Below, one piece after another: positions 16,482-26,471 of a DNA stretch of 64,000 nt. Location of the stretch: assembly GCA_963820415.1 (NCBI GenBank), contig CAWFZT010000011.1:1-64000 (forward strand). Direction: 5' to 3'. Every line of letters begins with the position of its first letter. The first letter of the stretch is position 1. Source of the DNA: CAWFZT01 sp963820415. Its GTDB lineage: Bacteria; Chloroflexota; Anaerolineae; Anaerolineales; Anaerolineaceae. The translations under genes and the position numbers were made by a program. The notes under the pieces were generated by a model that saw only the letters and a program-made list of their open reading frames with translations, was not told where the DNA came from and searched no databases.

Positions 16482-17398
16482 TTTACGCAGGCTTCCAGAA
16501 TGTCGATTTCCCGTTCGTCTGCATCCATGTGTACCCGCGCGCCTACCGGCAGGGTGGTGTTGGGGCAGTTGTGGCCGAAGTCGTTAGCCTTCAGAATAGG
16601 GAAGCGGTAATCGCTGGCGACGGTCAACAGCACATCCTCCATGTGGAGGGGGGCGTCCGGCAGGTTGTCCACCCCGTCAATGTAGCCGACAATTACCCCG
16701 GCGACCTGGTCGAATACGCCCATCTGCTGGAGTTGGCGGAACATAAAGTCGCAGGCGGGCGGCTCGAAGCCCAGCGATTTAATGAACAGGATGGCCCCGC
16801 TGAAATCGGGGAAATAGGGCGTGCCGGCCAGCTTGAGCAGGCAGGGCAGGTTGCCACCCAGCAGGCGCCCCTCGGCGCGACCACTGCGTATAGCCTTTCG
16901 AGATCCGGCGGCGTTTACTTTGCCAATTTTGCCCTCCACCAGGCGAGCCAGGAACTCTTCCCGGTCGTAGGCCGTGGGGTGGCGCCCGAAGCCCCACATG
17001 ACGTCGTTGCCGTGGAAGGTGACCAGCCCGGTTTTGGTGTAAATACCGTTGAGCAGCACGGTGATGTCGCTGATGCCTAAGAAGACTTTGGGATTATCGA
17101 CGATCACCTGCCAGTCCAGGTAGGGCAGGCTGGCGTTGGCGGTATCCCCGCCCTGCGAGCAGATGATGGCCTTAACGGCCGGGTCGCCAAACATGCCCAT
17201 CAGGTCGGCGGCCTTCTCAGTGGGGGAGGCGGCGTAACCCAGTGAATTGGAGAAGACGTGCTCGCCCAGGAGCACCTTGAATCCCAGGTCTTCCAGGAAG
17301 CGCACGCCGTTAGCGAGCTGTGGATTGCCTGGCTCGACCGGGGTCGAAGGGGAGACCACGCCGATAGTGTCGCCGAGAGATAGTTTGTTTCCTAACAT
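16475..17398 (-). CDS. S66 family LD-carboxypeptidase (MccF-like)
   Basis: A 307-residue serine peptidase of family S66. The N-terminal GDTIGVVSPSTPVEP, the nucleophile Ser110 in VFLGISDIT, and the later GRLLGGNLPCL and FIKSLGFEPP regions correspond to LD-carboxypeptidase/MccF proteins, which trim murein tetrapeptides or cleave microcin-type acyl-nucleotides. ICSQGGDTANA before the nucleophile is conserved. The protein is cytoplasmic with no signal peptide. It is convergent with the Nudix gene; upstream lies the palindrome array and the transposase. Confidence 0.88.
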   Translation of the reverse strand: MLGNKLSLGDTIGVVSPSTPVEPGNPQLANGVRFLEDLGFKVLLGEHVFSNSLGYAASPTEKAADLMGMFGDPAVKAIICSQGGDTANASLPYLDWQVIVDNPKVFLGISDITVLLNGIYTKTGLVTFHGNDVMWGFGRHPTAYDREEFLARLVEGKIGKVNAAGSRKAIRSGRAEGRLLGGNLPCLLKLAGTPYFPDFSGAILFIKSLGFEPPACDFMFRQLQQMGVFDQVAGVIVGYIDGVDNLPDAPLHMEDVLLTVASDYRFPILKANDFGHNCPNTTLPVGARVHMDADEREIDILEACVNH

Positions 17399-17420
17399 TT
17401 ATAATTCCTTCTCTTTTGCC

Positions 17421-17682
17421 ACCTGCGAATCAATTCGCAGGCTGCCCGTCCTCAAACCCGCTGAAGCGGGTTGGAAGTGTCTTCTGCAATCTGCTTCAGC
17501 AGATTTGGATTAATTCCAGCCTGGGGATTCATCCTCAGGCGATTTTGAGCTCAAACTCAAACCCGCGAATCGAAACGCAGGCTGCCCGTCCTCAAACCCG
17601 CTGAAGCGGGTTGGAAGTGTCTTCTGCAATCTGCTTCAGCAGATTTGGATTTTCTCCAGCCTGGGGATATATCCCCAGGCGC
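17421..17682. repeat. REP-like tandem palindrome array beside the Y1 transposase
   Basis: Two copies of a 140-base unit; 76 bases (17436-17511 and 17576-17651) are identical. Each copy carries several hairpins: CCTGCGAATCAATTCGCAGG, AACCCGCTGAAGCGGGTT, TCTGCTTCAGCAGA and CCTGGGGATTCATCCTCAGG (in the second copy CCTGGGGATATATCCCCAGG, perfect). The array ends 3 bases before the stop codon of the transposase gene. Confidence 0.85.
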
Positions 17683-17684
17683 AA

Positions 17685-18140
17685 TCAGAATGGGATATCG
17701 GCATTGTACTCGACCTGTCCCTCGTGAAGGGATGATCTCCCCGCCTCGGTCTCGTCACTCTCCTCTCGTTCTAACCAGGCAAGCGTAGTTTGTCGCCCGT
17801 GATGAACTTTTTGATTCTCCACATATTCTATTGCGATAGAACGCTGGCGCTCCCCTAAAGATAACGCTCCATAACCTCGCTGCCACTCGAGACCTTCGAA
17901 ATCATGCGAGCTGGCGCCTTTCAAGCGTTGGACAATTTCTGCAACAGAATATTTGGGTGGAATTGAGATTACCAGGTGAATATGGTCGGACCAACCGCCA
18001 ATCGCAAAAGTATGGCAGTCCATTCGATTTGCCTTGTCAATCAAGTAAGTGTAAAGCAGTTTCTCAAGCCTTTCATCGATGAAAGGTTCTCGATTTTTCG
18101 TACTCCAGACCAGGTGATAATACAATCGCCAAAAAGGCAT
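17685..18140 (-). CDS. REP-associated tyrosine transposase (IS200-like, Y1 HUH)
   Basis: A 151-residue single-domain HUH nuclease. YYHLVWSTKNR opens the fold, the metal-binding HUH pair is His53 and His55 (DHIHLVIS), and the catalytic tyrosine is probably Tyr106 in YVENQKVHH. The absence of a TnpB gene and the direct contact with a palindrome array point to the RAYT branch, domesticated relatives of IS200 that act on REP palindromes. Length is normal for the group. No IS ends were identified. Confidence 0.85.
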   Translation of the reverse strand: MPFWRLYYHLVWSTKNREPFIDERLEKLLYTYLIDKANRMDCHTFAIGGWSDHIHLVISIPPKYSVAEIVQRLKGASSHDFEGLEWQRGYGALSLGERQRSIAIEYVENQKVHHGRQTTLAWLEREESDETEAGRSSLHEGQVEYNADIPF

Positions 18141-18419
18141 CAGTGATCTCTTGCGAATAGGATTTCCTATGGTTGATTCTACAATAATTCCATTTTACCG
18201 ATCAACCACAGCCTGGTGGAAAAGACCCAAGGTAAAGATAAAATTTTTATATTCCCCGGAAAACTCCTTAACTGTACTGGCTGAATCAAGATGAGCAACT
18301 GCTGACCGCTTATTATTTTAGCTGGGGACAAAGAATAGAACCTGGATAAAGTGTACAACCGATGCCGGTATGAATTTTTCACTGGCTGCGTATCTCCGCC
18401 TGGCTGTGTGAATGTTTTT

Positions 18420-19703
18420 TTACGTTGGATTAACCACCCGCCCAATAAAGAGGATTGTGCCAGACTGCTTATTGCGGATCAAGAACAGGAAGGGATGGTC
18501 GATCACTACTTTGGCGCTTTCCACTTGAATGGCGGTGGCCCCGACCTCCACACCGGTGGCAGCCGCGGCTTCGGTACCCTGCTCGTCCACCGCGATAAAA
18601 GCTTTGTGGAGGACGTCCTGGATAAACAAATGTCCCTTCCCGCCGTCTATTTTACTAAAATTGGCCAGGCCAGGCGTGAAGGCATCCGTCATCCCCAAAC
18701 CCTGCAAGGTTTTTGCCAGGCTAAAGCTGTCATCAAACGTGAACTTTGGCATGGTCAGGTCCACTTCCTGCTGTTTTAGATCGTTGATCAGAGCGGCCAT
18801 CTTGCTCGCATCCAGCGACTGCTCAAATTGCCGAAACGTGTCCGCATCCGGCATGACAATGACCATCGAAAAATCTGCGTTGCTGTAAGGCAGCTCGACC
18901 ACTGTGACGCCATTTTCTTTAACATAACCATACATCCCTGACCCATGCATCATAGGTACCTGAACCGTGCTGTCCCTCGCCATAAAGAAAGGCTCATCGG
19001 CGGTCTCACTTTTCTCAAATTGTTTTTGCCAACTGGCCTTGAAGTAAATGGCGTTGGTCAGTACCAGGCGCGTGTAGGGCGTGATCACTCCCCTGGCAAT
19101 CAGGTCCTGAATGCGTTGGTTGGTCTGCTGGCTGACCCACTGGTTGATCGCCTGGCGAGAAGCTTCCTGGTTTTTTTCAAAATCCAGCGTATGCATCCCG
19201 GCGCCATAATATTTGCTCAACACATCTAAAAAGTCAGGTTGGAATGTATAGCCCGACTGCCCCCACAGGGCATTGACCATTGAAAGCTTGAAAGCTGTCT
19301 GTTCGTCCTGGCTCCCGCCCGCGGCAGCCAACTCTTCATCCAACGCATTGAGCGCGGCGTGCAGGCGGCTATCCGGCAAGGTAAAATGGAGGGCAGCGGA
19401 CATTTGCTGTTGGGTTTTACCATTCGCGCCGGCATAGGTCATGGCCAGAGCCTGAGTAATGCTGTAGGGTGAATAAAACAGGTTGCCAGAATTGTCTTTC
19501 AGGGCCTGGTACAGGTTGAAAGCGAACTGGCTGTTGCCTTCGACCAGGGCCATGGTGTCAGTAACGGGGATATCTGCCTGGGTGACGCGCGCCGCTTTGG
19601 ATTGGAACAGCCCAGGGCCAACCGCTGCCGCGGGGATAATAATGCAACTGGTTAATCCCACAAGCAAAATCATGATCATCATGCGGTATAAAGTTGAGTT
19701 CAT
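18420..19703 (-). CDS. serpin (serine protease inhibitor)
   Basis: About 427 residues. The N-terminus (MNSTLYRMMIMILLVGLTSC) is a lipoprotein-type signal, so the protein is probably exported. Serpin landmarks run in order: NLFYSPYSITQALAM, VLTNAIYFKASW, the breach region, KAFIAVDEQGTEAAAAT and HPFLFLIRNKQSGTILFIGR. The hinge EQGTEAAAAT has small residues, as in inhibitory serpins, so the loop should insert after cleavage; counting from the hinge places P1 near the Thr of VGATAIQ, within about two residues. AAAGGA 8 bases before ATG 19703 selects the start. It may protect against external or own serine proteases. Confidence 0.93.
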   Translation of the reverse strand: MNSTLYRMMIMILLVGLTSCIIIPAAAVGPGLFQSKAARVTQADIPVTDTMALVEGNSQFAFNLYQALKDNSGNLFYSPYSITQALAMTYAGANGKTQQQMSAALHFTLPDSRLHAALNALDEELAAAGGSQDEQTAFKLSMVNALWGQSGYTFQPDFLDVLSKYYGAGMHTLDFEKNQEASRQAINQWVSQQTNQRIQDLIARGVITPYTRLVLTNAIYFKASWQKQFEKSETADEPFFMARDSTVQVPMMHGSGMYGYVKENGVTVVELPYSNADFSMVIVMPDADTFRQFEQSLDASKMAALINDLKQQEVDLTMPKFTFDDSFSLAKTLQGLGMTDAFTPGLANFSKIDGGKGHLFIQDVLHKAFIAVDEQGTEAAAATGVEVGATAIQVESAKVVIDHPFLFLIRNKQSGTILFIGRVVNPT

Positions 19704-19846
19704 CAAAATATCCTTTCTTATTATACGATATCTCATGCCTATGACGATTTCCCGCGCAATATAGTTCCAATTATTTTAACGTAGTGCGCGGCCCCGCGTA
19801 CAGACTCCCTTTTGCCAGGAGTTCAGCGGCTTTGTTCCTCTTTGGG

Positions 19847-19852
19847 TATAAT
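19847..19852 (+). promoter_or_regulatory. -10 box of the PEP-synthase-like gene
   Basis: TATAAT in TTTGGGTATAATGG, 74 bases before the ATG at 19926. No good -35 at the proper distance. Confidence 0.4.
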
Positions 19853-19925
19853 GGGTTCAGCTTTGCCCCGGGTGGGGTAACGAGAATGCTGGTAGACTTT
19901 CTTCGATAAATCCTCCGGAGGAAAA

Positions 19926-22614
19926 ATGGCAGCAGAATATATTCTCTCACTGGCAGATTCCCGGGCCACTTTAGAGCTGACCGGCGGCAAGGGGGCTGCC
20001 CTGGCCCGCCTCTCCCAGGCCGGGCTGCCCGTGCCGGATGGTTTCCACGTGACCACCGCGGCCTACCTGGACTTTGTGGCTGAGAATCGCCTCCAGGAAC
20101 GCACACTGGCTTTAGCCAGTGAGGCCGCCCTGGCGCTGGACGACCCGGCTCACTACGCTACGCTTGAAGCCGCATCACGCGCCATCCAGGATTTATTCCA
20201 ACAGGCCGCCATGCCGGTTGCCATCGAAGCAGCTATCGTCTTGGCCTACACCGGCCTACCGGGCGAAGTCCCGCGGGTGGCTGTGCGCTCTTCGGCCACC
20301 GCTGAAGACTTGCCCGGGCTGTCCTTCGCCGGGCAGCAGGAGACCTACCTCAATGTGCACGGCATCCACCCGCTGCTGGAATCGGTCAAGTCCTGTTGGG
20401 CCTCGCTGTGGACGGTGCGTGCCATCAGTTACCGGGCGCAGCATGGCATCCGGTCAGAAGAACTAAGCCTGGCGGTGGTCGTCCAGAGGCTGGTGCGGGC
20501 CGGGGCGTCCGGGGTGATGTTCACCGCCAACCCAGCCAACGGCCGGCGCGACCAGGTGATGATCACGGCCGCCTGGGGACTGGGCGAAGCCATCGTGGGC
20601 GGGCTGGTCACCCCCGATACACTGACAGTGCATAAGGCCAGCGGGCAGGTGATCGAACGCAAGACTGCCCGCAAAGAGGTTGAGACGGTGCCTGCTGGAA
20701 AGCGGCACCCGAGAACAACCCCTGCCTGAGGACCTGCGCTCCAAGGCCGTGCTGAGCGACCAGGAAGCCGCCGCGCTGGCCGGCCTTGGCGTGCGCATTG
20801 AGGCGCTGTACGGCGGCACACCCATGGACATCGAGTGGACGCTGGCTGACGGCGAGTTCGCCATCCTCCAGGCCCGGCCGATTACTGCCCTGCCCCCAAA
20901 CCCCGGGGACGAGCCGGAAGAGCAGGTCGAGCCGCCCTCGGAGTGGAAACGGCCCGATCCGCGCGGCATTTACGGGCGCGGCAGCATCACCGAGCAGCTC
21001 CCCGAGCCGCTCACGCCGCTTTTCTCCAGCCTGGGCGGGCCGATCATCGACCAGGAAACCCGCCGGATATATGCCGAGTACATGGGCGTGAAAGAATGGG
21101 AAGGGCCCGCCTTCGATACCATCAACGACTATGCCTACCTGAATATGAATTTTAGCCAGTGGACGATGATCCGCATGGTGCTGAGTTCCTTGCTCATTGC
21201 GCGAAAGATGCTGAGCGACGCCGAAGCGCGCTACCGGGCGGCGCGCCAGCATTATATCGAGGTAGTCCAACGCTACCAGGCCCGCCCGCTGGCGGATTAC
21301 CGGGCAGCCGGGCTGCTGGATGGCGCCCGCCAGTTGACCCGCCAGGCCATCTCGCTCTATACCGTGTTGCAGAGCGGCGTGATCCCGGCCGCTGGTACCA
21401 GCGAGATGTTGTTCACCCAGACCTATAACCACCTGATCAAAAAAGCCGGCGACCCACAGGCCTCGGTCTTTCTGATAGGCTTCGTATCCACGCCCATCCA
21501 CGCTGAGCAAGCGCTCTACGATCTGGTCGGGTGGGCGAAATCTCAGGCCGGGCTGGCCACTCACCTGGCGGCCGAGCCTGCCGCTAAACTGGCGGCCGAG
21601 CTCAACCACGCTGCAGCCCTCCCCACACCGGCAGGCGTAGAGCCGGAAGCCTGGAGCGAATGGCGGCTCCGTTTCGCTGAGCATCTGGCTGCCTACGGGC
21701 ATTCCACCTACGACATGGACTTTTCCAGGGCGGTCGCCGCCGACGATCCTGCGCCGCTGCTGGAAACCTGCCGGATGTACCTGCTCGGCAAAGCCGGCAG
21801 CCCCTACGACCGCCTGCAGGCCCTCGCCGAGAGGCGCGAGCAGGCCACTCAGGCCATGTTGAAGCGGCTGCGCGGCCTGAAACGCTGGATCTTCCTCAAG
21901 CAGTTGCGCAGCGCTCAGAGGAACGCCCCCTTGCGTGAAGACGGATTTTCGGACCTGGGGCTGGGTTATCCGCAGTTGCGGCGCATGCTGCGCGAGCTGG
22001 GCAGCCGGTTGGCCCGGGCGGGTATGTTCGCTCAGCCCGATGATGTCTTCTGGTTAAAGGCGGAGGAGCTTGAACAGGCTGCGGCAGCCCTCGACCAGGG
22101 CCAGCCGGTCGAAGCGATGCTGGAAACCATCCGCCAGCGCAAAGCTGTCTGGAGGGCCGAACAACGCCTGGTAGCCCCGCTGGTGCTGCCCCCTGGCTCA
22201 AAGCTCTTCGGATTTGATTATGAAAAACTTTCTGCCGCCCGCGCCAGCGATGACGTCAATGTGATCAAAGGCTTTGGCGCCAGCCAGGGCAAGGTGACCG
22301 GTACGGCGCGCGTCTTGCTCGGCCCGCAGGACTTCAGCCTGATGCAGCCCGGCGACGTGCTGGTGGCTCCCATCACCACCCCGGCCTGGACGCCGCTCTT
22401 CGCCATGGCCTCCGCCATCGTCACCGATATTGGCGGCCCGCTGAGCCACAGCTCGATCGTCGCCCGTGAGTATGGCCTGCCGGCCGTGCTCGGCACCGGC
22501 GTCGCCACTCGCCGCATCCGCAGCGGGCAGAGGATCACCGTGGACGGCGACGCCGGATCGGTGACGCTGGAAGCCGACCCACCCTACGGAGGGGGCGAAG
22601 CGCCGGAGCGGTAG
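19926..22614 (+). CDS. PEP-synthase/rifampicin phosphotransferase-like protein, one frameshift
   Basis: Two frames, 19926 to about 20695 and from there to 22614, form one protein of about 895 residues. Domain 1 is the ATP-grasp PPDK N-terminal domain (LTGGKGAALARLSQAGLPVP, VRSSATAEDLPGLSFAGQQE, VMFTANPANGRRDQ). A middle domain of about 450 residues is unlike plain PEP synthase. The C-terminal swivelling domain carries the phosphohistidine in GGPLSHSSIVAREYGLPAVL. This ATP-grasp, middle domain, His-domain order also occurs in rifampicin phosphotransferase, so antibiotic or small-molecule phosphorylation is possible. GGAGG lies 5 bases before ATG 19926. The break near GACGGTGCCTGCTGG removes only a base or two of phase and may be an error. 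Confidence 0.8.
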
Positions 22615-22663
22615 CAGCTCCTATCCTCTTCATCCCCTTCATCCTTGTTTATACTCTATGGAA

Positions 22664-24550
22664 TCAGGCGCTGCCCTTCCACAATTCACGCATTTCGGCG
22701 CAGGTCGCCAGTAGCTCGTCAAGGGTCCCCTCGGCCTCGATGCGCCCATCCTTCAGCACGATGATATGATCGGCGCGGCGCAGGGCTGCCCGGCGGTGCG
22801 AAACCACCAGGCAGGCGGCCGGCGGCTGGGCGAACAGACGCTCCCATAGGGCCTGCTCGGTCTCCACGTCCAGGGCGCTCGACAGGTCGTCGAACACCAG
22901 TAACTGCGGGCGGCGCACGAACATGCGCGCCGCGGCCGTGCGCTGGGCCTGCCCGCCGGACAGCTTCGTGCCGCGCGTGGCCGATCAACGTCTCCAGCCC
23001 AGTCTGGCCATGCTGGCACGTCGCGTTCGAGGACTGCCGCAGCAATGGCCTGCTGCAGCTCCTGCTCGGTCGCCGGCAGGCCCATCAGGATGTTGTCCCT
23101 GACCGACTCGCTGAACAGGTGGGGCGCCTGGGCGGTGTAGGCGCTGCGCGGCGGGACAAAAAAGCTGGCCGGGTCGCCTACCGGCTGCCCATTCCAGGCA
23201 ATTTCCCCTGCATCCTTCGGCAACAGCCCCAGCAGCACGCGCAGCAGGGTGGTTTTGCCGCTGCCGATCCGCCCGGTGATCACGGTGATCGAGCCGCGGC
23301 GGATGTCCAGGTTGATAGCTGAAATGCCGCCCCTCACTTCCGCCTCGTCTCCCGGCTGGGGATAGCCCCCTTTCCGGGGGAAGCCCCCTGAAAGGGGGTA
23401 ATGGTAGCTCAGCCCGCGTGCCGTCAGGCGTCTCCAGGCGGTCAGCTTCCACGGCTGGGACTGCTTCCACAACGGGCAGCTTGCCCCACAGGTGCACTGG
23501 GCCGTGCTCCACCAGCCGTTCGGGCGGAGCACCCGGCAGGATGGCCCACAGCCGTTCGAACGAAACGCCCACCTGGTGGTAGAGCACCAGGAAGTTGCCG
23601 AACATGGTGGTCATGAAATTGAGATAAGTCAGGTAAGACACGAACAGGCTGAAGTCGCCCACGCTGATGGCAGCCCCCGGCGCTTGCAGCATCTGGGCGG
23701 CTGCCAGCAGCACGATGCCTGTGCCGATCGAGGCGGTGTTGGTGTTCAGCGATTCGAGGAAGCGCGTGAACACCAGGTCGCGCAGGTTGGCCTTGCGGCG
23801 CGTCTCGTTCAACCCTTCCAGGTGTGCCACCACGTGCGCCTCCGTCCCGGCCACCTTGATCGCCTGCACCGCCCCGAAAAGCTCGCCGAGCAGCCCGGTT
23901 ACCCCGGCGATAGCGGCATGGCTCTCGCGCCGGTAGCGCTGGATGCGCCTGGCGGCCAGGCTGACTAACCCGACGGTGACCGCCAGCGGAATCACCACCG
24001 CCAGGGTCAGCCAGGCGTTGATGCGCGCCAGGATCGCCAGCCCGGTGAGGGTCACCAGCGCCTGTTCCAGGGGATCGAAGATCCAGGTCAACAGCGAGGG
24101 AATGTCCGAGACGTCATCCCGCAGCCGGCTGATGGCTTCTCCGGTCGAGCCGGGCAGCGGCCGGGCGCCCGGGTATTCGAGGATGCGGCTGAGCAAGTTT
24201 TTGCGCAGCAGCGTCTCGATGATGATGTGCATGCTCGTCTCAGCCGTCACGGCGGTGGTCACGGCGAGCTGGTTGAGCACGGCCACCCCCACCAGCAGGG
24301 CGAATAAAGTCCACAGGTTGAAACCGGCGCTGGCGGCTCCGCTCAATTCATTGAAGACCTGGCGGACGATCAGCCCAGAGGCCAGCGGGAGGAAGTAGAA
24401 CAGGGTCAGGCCGACGAAAAAGACCAGCGCCAGCGCCATGAAAGGCGGGTAGGTAGCCAGGCGCGCCAGGTAGCGCCACGTCCCCGCCATTGGTGGGCGT
24501 GTTTCCGTTTTTTTGGAGCATGATCTTTTGGGCGTCTCAGGAGGGATCAT
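22664..24550 (-). pseudogene. ABC exporter half-transporter (permease-ATPase), frameshifted
   Basis: Reconstructed as one ABC transporter half of about 620 residues read from 24550 down. The N-terminal part has six transmembrane helices. The nucleotide-binding domain is spread over several frames: Walker A ITGRIGSGKTTLL, then LFSESVRDNILMG, LETLIG, RGTKLSGGQAQRTAAARMFV (signature LSGGQ) and Walker B LLVFDDLSSALD, ending KDGRIEAEGTLDELL. Frame breaks lie near 23420, 23010 and 22985. The linker before the ATPase domain contains the palindromic insert at 23358-23399. Its start overlaps the partner gene by 4 bases (ATGA), so both form a heterodimeric exporter; the substrate is unknown. Confidence 0.8.
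23358..23399. repeat. GGGGGAAGCCCCC palindromic repeat inside the ABC exporter gene
   Basis: GGGGATAGCCCCC, GGGGGAAGCCCCC (core 23376-23388) and CCCCCTGAAAGGGGG follow one another inside coding sequence. On the coding strand they give LSGGFPRKGGYPQP in the variable linker before the ATPase domain. The same 13-base core, inverted, is at 51139-51151 in a sugar permease gene. Confidence 0.65.
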
Positions 24551-26349
24551 GCCAGCGCCTCTTCCAGACCGGTGCGCAGCAGGCGGGCGAACAGCGAGCC
24601 GGCATCGTTGGCCAGCGCCTGGCGTTCGCCGTACTCCACCTGTCGCCCATTTTCCAGGATGAGGATGCGGTCAGCGCGCTGCACCGTCCTCAGCCGGTGG
24701 GCGATGATGATGGCGGTGCGGCCCTGCAGCAGGCGCTCGACGGCCCGGTCAAGGCGGGCTTCGGTGACCGGGTCGAGGCGCGAGGAGGCTTCGTCGAGGA
24801 TAATCAGCCCCGGGTCGCGCAGGAAGACGCGCACGAAAGCCAGCAACTGGGCTTCTCCGGCCGAGAGGCGGCTGCCGCCCGGTTCCAATTTGGTGTTCAG
24901 CCCCCCCTGGGGCAGCGTGCCGTACCAGTCCAGCAGGCCCAGCTCCGCCAGGGCCGCCAGGATGCGTTCGTCGGGGATGGCCGGGTCGAACAGGGTCAGG
25001 TTATCGCGCAGGCTGGCGTCGAAGAGCTGGATATCCTGCGTCACCAGGCCGATGCGCTGGCGCAGCAGGGCCAGCGGCAGCTCGGGCAGAGGTGCGTCCC
25101 CCAGGCGCAGCACGCCCTGCAGCGGGTCGTAAAAGCGCACCAGCAGGCGTGTCAGGGTAGTTTTGCCCGAACCGGTGCGCCCGAGCAGCCCCAGGATCGT
25201 GCCGGGCGGGAGGTGAAAATTGATCCCGCTCAGCAGGTGGTCGGCTTCGCCGGCTTGCGCCGTATTCTCATCTTCGTTACCTTCTGCAATGGAGCGGGCG
25301 CCTTCTGGTTGAGGGTAGGAAAAAGCCACCTCCTCGCAGTGCACCGCCAGGGCGGTCCCTGAGGGCAGCTCCCGCTGGCCCATATCCGGGATAGAGCTGC
25401 GCAGCGCCAGCAGGTCGAGCACCCGGATGGCGGATGCTCCGGCCTGCTGCAAGTCCTGGAACTGGCGGATCAGGCTGTCCAGCGGCTGGTTGAGCAGGTC
25501 GGCGTAGCGAAAAATGAGGAAGACCGTGCCGATGGTGACCAGCCCGTGTTGAAAAAGGTAAGCGCCCAGGGCCAGCGAAATGGCCGCCCCGATGGCGAAC
25601 AGCACCCAGGCCGAGCCAAAAGACAGCACACCCACCCCGGCGGCGGTGGCCCAATGGCGCAGCACCGGGCGGGACTGTTGGTAGAAGCGGCGCAGCACGT
25701 ACCCAACCGCTCCGTTGGCGCGCACGTCTTCGGTGCCGCTCAAGCGTTCTTCCAGGAAGCCGAACAGCTCGGCCGTGGCCTGGCGCGCCTTGCGGTAGTG
25801 CGGTACGGCCGCGTCTTTCAGCCGGTAGGTCAGCAGCAAGGTCAGGGCGGTAAACAGGCTGAAGGCCAGCCCCACCCGCCAGTCGATGGTGAACATCATC
25901 ACCAGGATGCCGGCCATCAGGACCAGGCTGCCGGCGATTTCGACCACGAAGCGCGAGAAAAAGTTGCCCAGGGTGCCCACGTCGCCGTCCACGCGTTCGA
26001 TCATCTCGCCCGGGGTATGCTGCTTGTGGAAAGACATATCCAGGCCCAGGCAGTGGCGCGCCAGGTCGGAGCGCAGGCGGTTGGTGGCCAGCAGCCCAAT
26101 GTTCGTCGCCAGCCAGGTCTCGGCCAGCGCCAGCCCCTGGATGAGGATGGCGATGACCAGGTACCAGCCGGCCTGGCGCAGCATCACGCTTGCCGCGGCA
26201 TGCGCGCTGGCTGCGTCGATGAAATTGCGCAGGATTTGCGGGTTGAGCAGGCGCAGAATCACCCCTGCCAGCAGCAGCGCTCCCAACCAGGCGGCCTGCC
26301 TCAGGTAGGGCTTGAAATAGCGCGAGAGCAGGAGACGATATTTATCCAT
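24547..26349 (-). CDS. ABC exporter half-transporter (permease-ATPase)
   Basis: A 600-residue fusion of six transmembrane helices and an ABC ATPase. Walker A is GLLGRTGSGKTTLTRLL, the signature is RLSAGEAQLLAFVR (LSAGE instead of the usual LSGGQ), Walker B is LIILDEASSRLD, and the switch histidine is in IIAHRL. A long low-complexity insert (EGNEDENTAQAGEADHLL) precedes the Walker A domain. It overlaps the following gene by ATGA, so the two halves are an operon encoding a heterodimeric exporter. Signature deviation in one half is common in asymmetric exporters. A TATAAT-like sequence lies upstream near 26394-26399 on the minus strand. Confidence 0.93.
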   Translation of the reverse strand: MDKYRLLLSRYFKPYLRQAAWLGALLLAGVILRLLNPQILRNFIDAASAHAAASVMLRQAGWYLVIAILIQGLALAETWLATNIGLLATNRLRSDLARHCLGLDMSFHKQHTPGEMIERVDGDVGTLGNFFSRFVVEIAGSLVLMAGILVMMFTIDWRVGLAFSLFTALTLLLTYRLKDAAVPHYRKARQATAELFGFLEERLSGTEDVRANGAVGYVLRRFYQQSRPVLRHWATAAGVGVLSFGSAWVLFAIGAAISLALGAYLFQHGLVTIGTVFLIFRYADLLNQPLDSLIRQFQDLQQAGASAIRVLDLLALRSSIPDMGQRELPSGTALAVHCEEVAFSYPQPEGARSIAEGNEDENTAQAGEADHLLSGINFHLPPGTILGLLGRTGSGKTTLTRLLVRFYDPLQGVLRLGDAPLPELPLALLRQRIGLVTQDIQLFDASLRDNLTLFDPAIPDERILAALAELGLLDWYGTLPQGGLNTKLEPGGSRLSAGEAQLLAFVRVFLRDPGLIILDEASSRLDPVTEARLDRAVERLLQGRTAIIIAHRLRTVQRADRILILENGRQVEYGERQALANDAGSLFARLLRTGLEEALA

Positions 26350-26401
26350 GCGTATGGAAGACCGCCCTTTTCTGGTGAGTGGATATCTAGGATTATTATA
26401 T

Positions 26402-26439
26402 CAACCCGCCGCCCGCTTTGTTTTTACAGGCGGGTTTTT
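26402..26439. terminator. hairpin with T-run upstream of the ABC exporter operon
   Basis: AACCCGCC and GGCGGGTT are complementary, with the second arm followed by TTTTC on the plus strand. Nothing on the plus strand obviously needs termination here, so it may be a member of the palindrome family and not a functional terminator. Confidence 0.4.
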
Positions 26440-26471
26440 CATGCGGAAATTATCCCCGGATGTCACGAAAA

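Noticed and set aside
17421..17682. Riboswitch or CRISPR leader for the palindrome array
   Set aside because: Two near-identical 140-base copies adjacent to a RAYT fit REP units better; there is no downstream gene in the right orientation for a riboswitch.
26402..26439. Factor-independent terminator for a plus-strand gene
   Set aside because: No plus-strand gene precedes it, so I list it only as a hairpin of uncertain role.
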